DNA from: an uncultured Phocaeicola sp.
GTDB lineage: Bacteria > Bacteroidota > Bacteroidia > Bacteroidales > Bacteroidaceae
Length of the DNA stretch: 64,000 nt
Assembly: GCA_948579315.1 (NCBI GenBank)
Contig: CAPAOL010000004.1
Location: forward strand, 16,081 to 80,080
Direction: 5' to 3'
The notes below the pieces were generated by a model. That model saw nothing but the letters and a program-made list of their open reading frames with translations, ran no database searches and was not told the DNA's origin. Shown here piece after piece: positions 59,284 through 64,000 of this stretch (within the stretch, counting starts at the first letter, position 1; each line of letters opens with the position of its first letter). Made by a program: the position numbers and the translations under genes.

Positions 59284-61206
59284 ATGAATTGGAAAAAACA
59301 TAAATTACCTGCTTTGTTGATGCTGATGATCGTGGTGTATTCCTGCGCAAGCATGGGAACACCGGATGGAGGTCCGTATGATGAGGAGCCGCCCAAGTTT
59401 ATCAGAAGCTCTCCCAAGCCGTATGCAACAAACAATAAGAATAAGAAGATTGCCATTGAATTTGATGAGTTCATCAAATTAGAGAAAACATCGGAGAAGG
59501 TGGTAGTGTCTCCTCCTCAATTGGAACAACCTGATATTAAGGCAAGCGGCAGAAGAGTATTGGTTAACCTCATGGACTCATTGAAGCCCAATACCACTTA
59601 TACCATTGATTTTTCGGATGCCATTGTGGATAACAATGAGGGTAATCCGCTAGGTAATTATGCTTTTTCTTTTTCTACGGGAGAAGCCATTGATACACTG
59701 GAAGTTTCCGGAAATGTATTGGCTGCTGCTGATTTGGAACCTGTCAAAGGTATGATGGTGGGATTGCATGCAGATCTGAGCGATAGCGCTTTTGTCAAGA
59801 AACCGTTTGACCGTGTATCCCGTACTGATAGCCGAGGGCGTTTTACCATCCGCGGTATCGCACCTGGTAAATATCATATCTTTGGTTTGATGGATGGTAA
59901 CCAGAATTATTTGTATGACTCCAAGACCGAGATGATTGCTTTTTGTGATTCTATTATTATTCCTTCCATGGAGGCTGCTGTGCGTCAGGATACGTTGTGG
60001 AAGGATACAGCGACTATCGATACGATTAAAACAGTGGGGTATACCCGTTTTCTGCCGGATAATATTGTTCTAAGAGCATTTAAGGGAATAAATAACCGCC
60101 AGTATCTGTCCAAGAGCGAGCGTGATAAAGAGAATCATTTTATATTATCTTTCAGTGCGCCGGCCGATACGTTGCCTGTTTTGAAAGGATTGAACTTTGA
60201 TGAGAAGGATGCGTTTATTATAGAAACGACTCCACGAAACGACTCAATTTGTTATTGGATCAAGGATTCGTTGGTTTATCAGATGGATACGCTGGAGGTT
60301 CAGTTGGATTATTTATATACGGATACACTAAACCGGTTGGTTCCCAAAACCGATACCATTTATCTGGCTAATAAACTGACAAGAGAGCAACGGGAAAAAT
60401 TGCAGAAAAAAGCGAATGAGGAAAAGGAGAAGGAACGTAAAAAAAGGGAGAAAAAAGGAGATACCATCAGGGTGGAACCAACTAAATTCCTGACTATGAA
60501 CGTCGATGCTCCGTCAGCATTCGATATATACAGGAATATCTATCTATCTTTTGAAGAACCTGTGGCAAGCATAGACACGGCGGCCATTCATATGGAAGTA
60601 AAGGTGGATAGTGTGTGGCAACCGGCTCCTTTCTTCTTTATGGCAGACTCGTTGATGCCACGTCAATATCAGATATTGGCAGATTGGCAACCGGAGCAGG
60701 AATATCAGTTGACTATTGATTCTTTGGCGTTTATTGGTATTTATGGGCTGCATACGGACAAAGTCCAGCAAACGGTGAAAGTGAAAAAAATGGACGAGTA
60801 CGGAACTATCTTGTTGAATATAAAAGGAACTGCTCCCCATGCTGTTGCCGAGTTGTTGGATGCGAATGGAAATGTATTGCGCCAACAACCGGTAACGGAG
60901 GAAGGAACGGCGGACTTCTATTTCTTGAATCCGAGTACGAAATATTATATACGTTTGTTTAACGACCATAATAATAACGGAGTTTGGGATACGGGAGATT
61001 ATGATAAGAAGATTCAGCCTGAAGAGGTTTTCTATTTCCCGAAAGTTTGGGAAATGAAAGCTAACTTTGAATTTGAAGAGAATTGGGATGTGAATGCTAT
61101 TCCTATAGACAAGCAAAAGCTGGATGAAATAAAGAAACAAAAACCGGAAGAGACCAAAAAGGTGCAAGATAGAAATAAAGAAAGAGCTAGAAAACTAGGC
61201 CGATGA
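59284..61206 (+). CDS. lipoprotein with bacterial Ig-like domains
   Basis: 640-residue envelope lipoprotein. Signal peptide with lipobox VVYSC (Cys21), then PDGGPYDEEPPKFIRSSPKP and a Big_5-type Ig-like domain (KKIAIEFDEFIKLEKTSEKVVVSPP; SLKPNTTYTIDFSDAIVDNNEGN). A carboxypeptidase-regulatory-like fold follows (about residues 150-210, RGIAPGKYHIFGLMDGNQNYLYD). A charged coiled-coil stretch (about 360-400, REQREKLQKKANEEKEKERKKREKK) leads to a second Ig-like region, and the tail is Lys/Glu-rich. The family is widespread in Bacteroidales, without an assigned function. It overlaps the next gene by 4 bp. Confidence 0.85.
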   Translation: MNWKKHKLPALLMLMIVVYSCASMGTPDGGPYDEEPPKFIRSSPKPYATNNKNKKIAIEFDEFIKLEKTSEKVVVSPPQLEQPDIKASGRRVLVNLMDSLKPNTTYTIDFSDAIVDNNEGNPLGNYAFSFSTGEAIDTLEVSGNVLAAADLEPVKGMMVGLHADLSDSAFVKKPFDRVSRTDSRGRFTIRGIAPGKYHIFGLMDGNQNYLYDSKTEMIAFCDSIIIPSMEAAVRQDTLWKDTATIDTIKTVGYTRFLPDNIVLRAFKGINNRQYLSKSERDKENHFILSFSAPADTLPVLKGLNFDEKDAFIIETTPRNDSICYWIKDSLVYQMDTLEVQLDYLYTDTLNRLVPKTDTIYLANKLTREQREKLQKKANEEKEKERKKREKKGDTIRVEPTKFLTMNVDAPSAFDIYRNIYLSFEEPVASIDTAAIHMEVKVDSVWQPAPFFFMADSLMPRQYQILADWQPEQEYQLTIDSLAFIGIYGLHTDKVQQTVKVKKMDEYGTILLNIKGTAPHAVAELLDANGNVLRQQPVTEEGTADFYFLNPSTKYYIRLFNDHNNNGVWDTGDYDKKIQPEEVFYFPKVWEMKANFEFEENWDVNAIPIDKQKLDEIKKQKPEETKKVQDRNKERARKLGR

Positions 61207-62012
61207 AAAAAACTATTCTCATATTATTGTGCGGCTGGTTTGCCATTATGGCAACCAGGGCGCAATGTGCGGCACAAAACGAAGCTATCCAGGCAGGTGA
61301 AGAATTAGTGTACGATTTAAAGTTTAACTGGAAATTCATTTGGGTTGCTGCCGGACAGGCAAAAATGGACATGCAGGCTATTACTTATCAGGGGAAACCT
61401 TGTTTTCGTAGTAACTTGATTTCTGTCAGTAACAGACAAGTTGATTTCTTTTTTAAGATGCGTGATACATTGACTTGTATTACCAGCAGTCGTCTGGAAC
61501 CTGTTTATTTTCGTAAAGGAGCCGAAGAGGGCGACCGCTATACGGTGGACGAAGTATGGTTCAGTTATAAAAACGGGAAATGTATTGCCGATCAGCGTCG
61601 TATGAGGAGGGAACGGGATACGGTGAAATCGAAAGACCAAAGTGATGAGTGTATTTTTGATATGCTGAGCATATTGATGAGGGCACGTTCATTTGATGTA
61701 AGTGACTATAAAGTCGGCGATAAAATATTGTTTGATATGGCTACAGGTACTAAAGTAGAGCAGCAAACATTGATTTATCGTGGCCGGAAGAATTTTAAGG
61801 CGGAGAATGGTGTGAAATACCGTTGTTTGGTCTTTTCCTTGGTAGAGTATAAAAAAGGAAAAGAAAAAGAGGTAATAACCTTTTATGTAACTGATGATAA
61901 AAACCATTTGCCGGTGCGTTTGGATTTATATTTGAATTTTGGTTCGGCAAAAGCATTTCTGAGAGAGATAAAGGGGAACCGTCATCCTCTAACTTCCATT
62001 ATAGAAAAGTAG
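61203..62012 (+). CDS. DUF3108-family secreted protein
   Basis: 269-residue secreted protein with a signal peptide (KKTILILLCGWFAIMATRAQC) and the DUF3108 pattern: AGEELVYDLKFNWKFIWVAAGQAKMD, DFFFKMRDTLTCITSSRLEPVYFRKGAEEGD, DECIFDMLSILMRARSFDVSDYKVGDKI and a beta-rich C-terminus with DDKNHLPVRLDLYLNFGSAKAFL. Relatives are beta-strand-rich periplasmic/outer-membrane proteins whose function is not established. The start overlaps the lipoprotein stop by 4 bp, so translation is coupled. It ends 23 bp before a GC-rich hairpin. Confidence 0.88.
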   Translation: MKKTILILLCGWFAIMATRAQCAAQNEAIQAGEELVYDLKFNWKFIWVAAGQAKMDMQAITYQGKPCFRSNLISVSNRQVDFFFKMRDTLTCITSSRLEPVYFRKGAEEGDRYTVDEVWFSYKNGKCIADQRRMRRERDTVKSKDQSDECIFDMLSILMRARSFDVSDYKVGDKILFDMATGTKVEQQTLIYRGRKNFKAENGVKYRCLVFSLVEYKKGKEKEVITFYVTDDKNHLPVRLDLYLNFGSAKAFLREIKGNRHPLTSIIEK

Positions 62013-62034
62013 CGGTTTGTCTTGATATAGTAAT

Positions 62035-62068
62035 ACCGCCGGGCCTTGGCAGATGCCGGGTCGGCGGT
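62035..62068. terminator. GC-rich hairpin between convergent genes
   Basis: ACCGCCG (62035-62041) pairs with CGGCGGT (62062-62068), with an inner GGC/GCC pair flanking AGAT. It separates the DUF3108 gene from the convergent CsgG-like gene. Confidence 0.75.
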
Positions 62069-62100
62069 TGTGTTGTTGTATATTCATTATGAATGGTATG

Positions 62101-62922
62101 TTATTCATCGAACAGTTTGGCCTGTCTGGAAATAAGTTTCAAGGTCTTTCCTTCATTTAATGCAGTAAGAATAGTTTCACCCCCTTTGTTCACTTTGCAT
62201 AAAGAGATTTTCGGTCCCATGATTTCGGTAATCCGTATTTCACCGATTTTGGTTTCTATATTATGTCCTTCCAGTATGCCATCTTCCACTACATCAAAGC
62301 GTAATCCTTCTTTGATAGGATCATCATATCCCAGGTTGATATAAATGGTTTTTGCCTTGTCTCTTTTGGTAGATACCACTTTCAGTATTGAACCGTATAC
62401 TTTGAAGTGATTTTCTACAAAAAGTCCCATTTCGTATGGCACATTGATTAATGAATTCTCTAAAGCGCTATATTGGGTGGCATCTTTACCGGATGCTGAG
62501 CCTGTCTCTTCATAATTGCGTGTGCTGATAGTTACTCCGTCACTGGTCCGTATTAAATCAAGGCGCAGGGTGAATTTCTCTTTATAACTGTTCTCACGGC
62601 TGTGGTAACGTCTGTGAGAGCTTCCGTCATCGGTTGCTTCCCTTTGTATCAGGTTTCCTTTTAACAGGTACTCTGCTCTGAAGCGGCGTGCATCTTCCAG
62701 CGGGCTCAGACTGAGATCACTTCCAGCCGAAACGGCGTCCACTACATTGATGCGGTTGGTGTTGCGGATACCATCGATAAATGCGAGACGAATCAGGTTG
62801 ATCGCCCTGTTGGGTATTTTGATCTCACTATTGAAGTCATCTACATAAATCGTATATTTTTGTCCGGATGCTTCTAAGGATATGACTGTCAAAATTATTA
62901 ATAATAGGATATTACGTTTCAT
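62101..62922 (-). CDS. secreted CsgG/LpoB-like hypothetical protein
   Basis: 273-residue protein with a signal peptide (KRNILLLIILTVISLEASG) and a CsgG/LpoB-like core: KYTIYVDDFNSEIKIPNRAINLIRLAFIDGIRNTNRINVVDA, then a central RAEYLLKGNLIQREATDD segment and a C-terminal beta domain (ILKVVSTKRDKAKTIYINLGYDDPIKEGLRFDVVEDG). The resemblance is by pattern only and the function is open. An ATG 17 codons upstream would put charged residues before the signal sequence and is disfavoured. No partner gene is adjacent. It faces the DUF3108 gene across a terminator. Confidence 0.7.
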   Translation of the reverse strand: MKRNILLLIILTVISLEASGQKYTIYVDDFNSEIKIPNRAINLIRLAFIDGIRNTNRINVVDAVSAGSDLSLSPLEDARRFRAEYLLKGNLIQREATDDGSSHRRYHSRENSYKEKFTLRLDLIRTSDGVTISTRNYEETGSASGKDATQYSALENSLINVPYEMGLFVENHFKVYGSILKVVSTKRDKAKTIYINLGYDDPIKEGLRFDVVEDGILEGHNIETKIGEIRITEIMGPKISLCKVNKGGETILTALNEGKTLKLISRQAKLFDE

Positions 62923-63120
62923 GGTTATACGAATTTGTAAGGTTTGTAATGTAGTTCTTTTACGAAAATACACAGTTCGCTGTTTATTTGCAAGTGAACT
63001 GCGTTAAAATAGATTTCGGGCATTGATTATTTATTGCCGGTGTTTATTTTTTCATGTTTAAGTATTTGGTATTGACAGATAATGATTATCTTGGTGCATA
63101 AATTAAAAGGTAGCTTGTAT

Positions 63121-64000
63121 ATGGGGAAGATTCAAGAGAATGATGCAAGGTTGCAGCAGCTTGTATCAATGGCACGCATAGGATGGTGGGAGGTGGACTT
63201 TGATGAAGGAGTTTACTATTGTTCTGAGTTTGTAGCCGATTTGTTAGGAATAGAAGGGAATAAGATTTCTGCTAAAGATTTCGCGAATCTGATTTGTGAG
63301 AATTATCGGGAGCGTATTTTGGAGGAATTTCGCTCTTTCCGGATGATGGAGATTTATGAGCAGGTTTTTCCGATACATTCCAAATATGGGATGATGTGGG
63401 TCAGTACCAAGGTCGGTGAGAAGCGTATTACCAAAGAAGGTCATGTCCGCGTCATGGGTATGTTGCAATGTATTTCCCGGCAACGGATGAATATGCAGGA
63501 GCAGACGGTAGACCGGTTGAACTCTTTATTATCTCGTTTGAACGGCATTTCCAAGTCATTGCTTGATTTTTTGCATTCTGATGATATTACCTTGGTTATC
63601 AATAAGATTTTAAAGGAGGTATTGCGCCAATTTCAAGCAGATCGTACTTATATTTTTGAATTGGACAGGAAATTGCATACGGAAGTCTGTACCTATGAAA
63701 TAGCAGTGGAGGGTATAAAAGAACGTAAGGTTTTATTGTCGGAATCTTCTATTGATTATGCCTCCTGGTGGACAGGACAGATATTGGCTGGTGATCCAAT
63801 CATTCTTTTTACATTAAATTTGCTTCCTGATTCAGCCGGGGCGGATAAGCGTAGATTAGAGGAATATGGAGTGAAATCTACTATGGTGGTGCCTTTGAAC
63901 TCAAAAGACGGAGTGTGGGGGTATATAGGGGTGGATATGGTGCGTGAGCACCGGAATTGGTGCAATGAGGATTATCAATGGTTTGTCTCTTTGGGTAATA
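63121..64000 (+). CDS. PAS/GAF-domain sensor protein, 3' end beyond the window
   Basis: 293 codons are visible with no stop before the window edge. The start used is ATG 63121; an in-frame ATG at 63082 would add 13 residues. Residues about 8-120 form a PAS-like domain (VSMARIGWWEVDFDEGVYYCSEFVADLLG). A coiled linker (QEQTVDRLNSLLSRLNGISKSLLDFL) leads into a GAF domain from about residue 150 (EVLRQFQADRTYIFELD; STMVVPLNSKDGVWGYIGVDM). This arrangement normally precedes a histidine kinase or other output domain, which is not visible here. Soluble, no membrane helix in the visible part. Confidence 0.85.
   Translation, partial: MGKIQENDARLQQLVSMARIGWWEVDFDEGVYYCSEFVADLLGIEGNKISAKDFANLICENYRERILEEFRSFRMMEIYEQVFPIHSKYGMMWVSTKVGEKRITKEGHVRVMGMLQCISRQRMNMQEQTVDRLNSLLSRLNGISKSLLDFLHSDDITLVINKILKEVLRQFQADRTYIFELDRKLHTEVCTYEIAVEGIKERKVLLSESSIDYASWWTGQILAGDPIILFTLNLLPDSAGADKRRLEEYGVKSTMVVPLNSKDGVWGYIGVDMVREHRNWCNEDYQWFVSLGN

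Overview
The window is typical Bacteroides/Phocaeicola-type DNA (gut Bacteroidales). The evidence is moderate GC, two SusC/SusD pairs, a hybrid two-component regulator, S-type sulfatases, FecR/ECF-sigma loci and many Bacteroidetes -7 boxes (TAnnTTTG) just upstream of genes. Species cannot be fixed from sequence reading alone. Where an early in-frame start falls inside a -7 box, I moved the start downstream.

Layout. (1) 0.2-4.5 kb: argS, a viroplasmin-type RNase H and an LTA-synthase-like envelope sulfatase-fold protein in tandem. (2) 4.6-25.1 kb: a cell-surface glycan (LPS/lipooligosaccharide-type) region. It holds an ArnT-like GT39, GtrA plus a polyprenyl-phosphate GT2, a second LTA-synthase-like protein with a damaged 3' end, several GT2/GT4 enzymes and an MsbA-like ABC exporter. 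After a 1.1-kb gene-free stretch with unusual repeats comes a tight leftward run: GT9, LpxL-like acyltransferase, UDP-galactopyranose mutase, GT2-like, WaaP-like kinase, galactofuranosyltransferase-like GT2, a PF13704-type GT, GT14 and GT4. Glf beside a GlfT-like enzyme implies a galactofuranose-containing core or O-glycan. (3) 25.2-31.4 kb: pdxB, then a leftward ECF sigma / FecR / STN-TonB receptor / DUF4249 lipoprotein operon that ends in an unlisted 39-codon ORF. (4) 31.6-37.3 kb: a SusC/SusD pair without enzymes, divergent from an ECF sigma gene with no adjacent FecR gene. (5) 37.3-40.4 kb: purN, acpP, fabF, rnc. (6) 40.5-56.6 kb: a polysaccharide utilisation locus (sulfatase, raffinose-synthase/GH36-like enzyme, GH29-like enzyme, sulfatase, SusD, SusC, hybrid two-component regulator) that fits import and desulfation of a sulfated, fucose- and/or galactose-containing glycan. 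(7) 56.6-64 kb: pfkA with a mixed phosphoryl-donor signature, a GH3-type adenylating enzyme with two envelope proteins, a CsgG-like secreted protein and the start of a PAS/GAF sensor cut by the window edge.

The best candidates for something undescribed are the small acidic Trp/Tyr-rich ORF ending the sigma/FecR/TonB/DUF4249 operon, the 21-bp-period nested palindrome array at 15.57-15.69 kb, and the out-of-frame C-terminal remnant behind the second LTA-synthase-like gene. Convergent gene pairs are mostly separated by compact hairpins, two of which lie inside coding sequence or stop codons.
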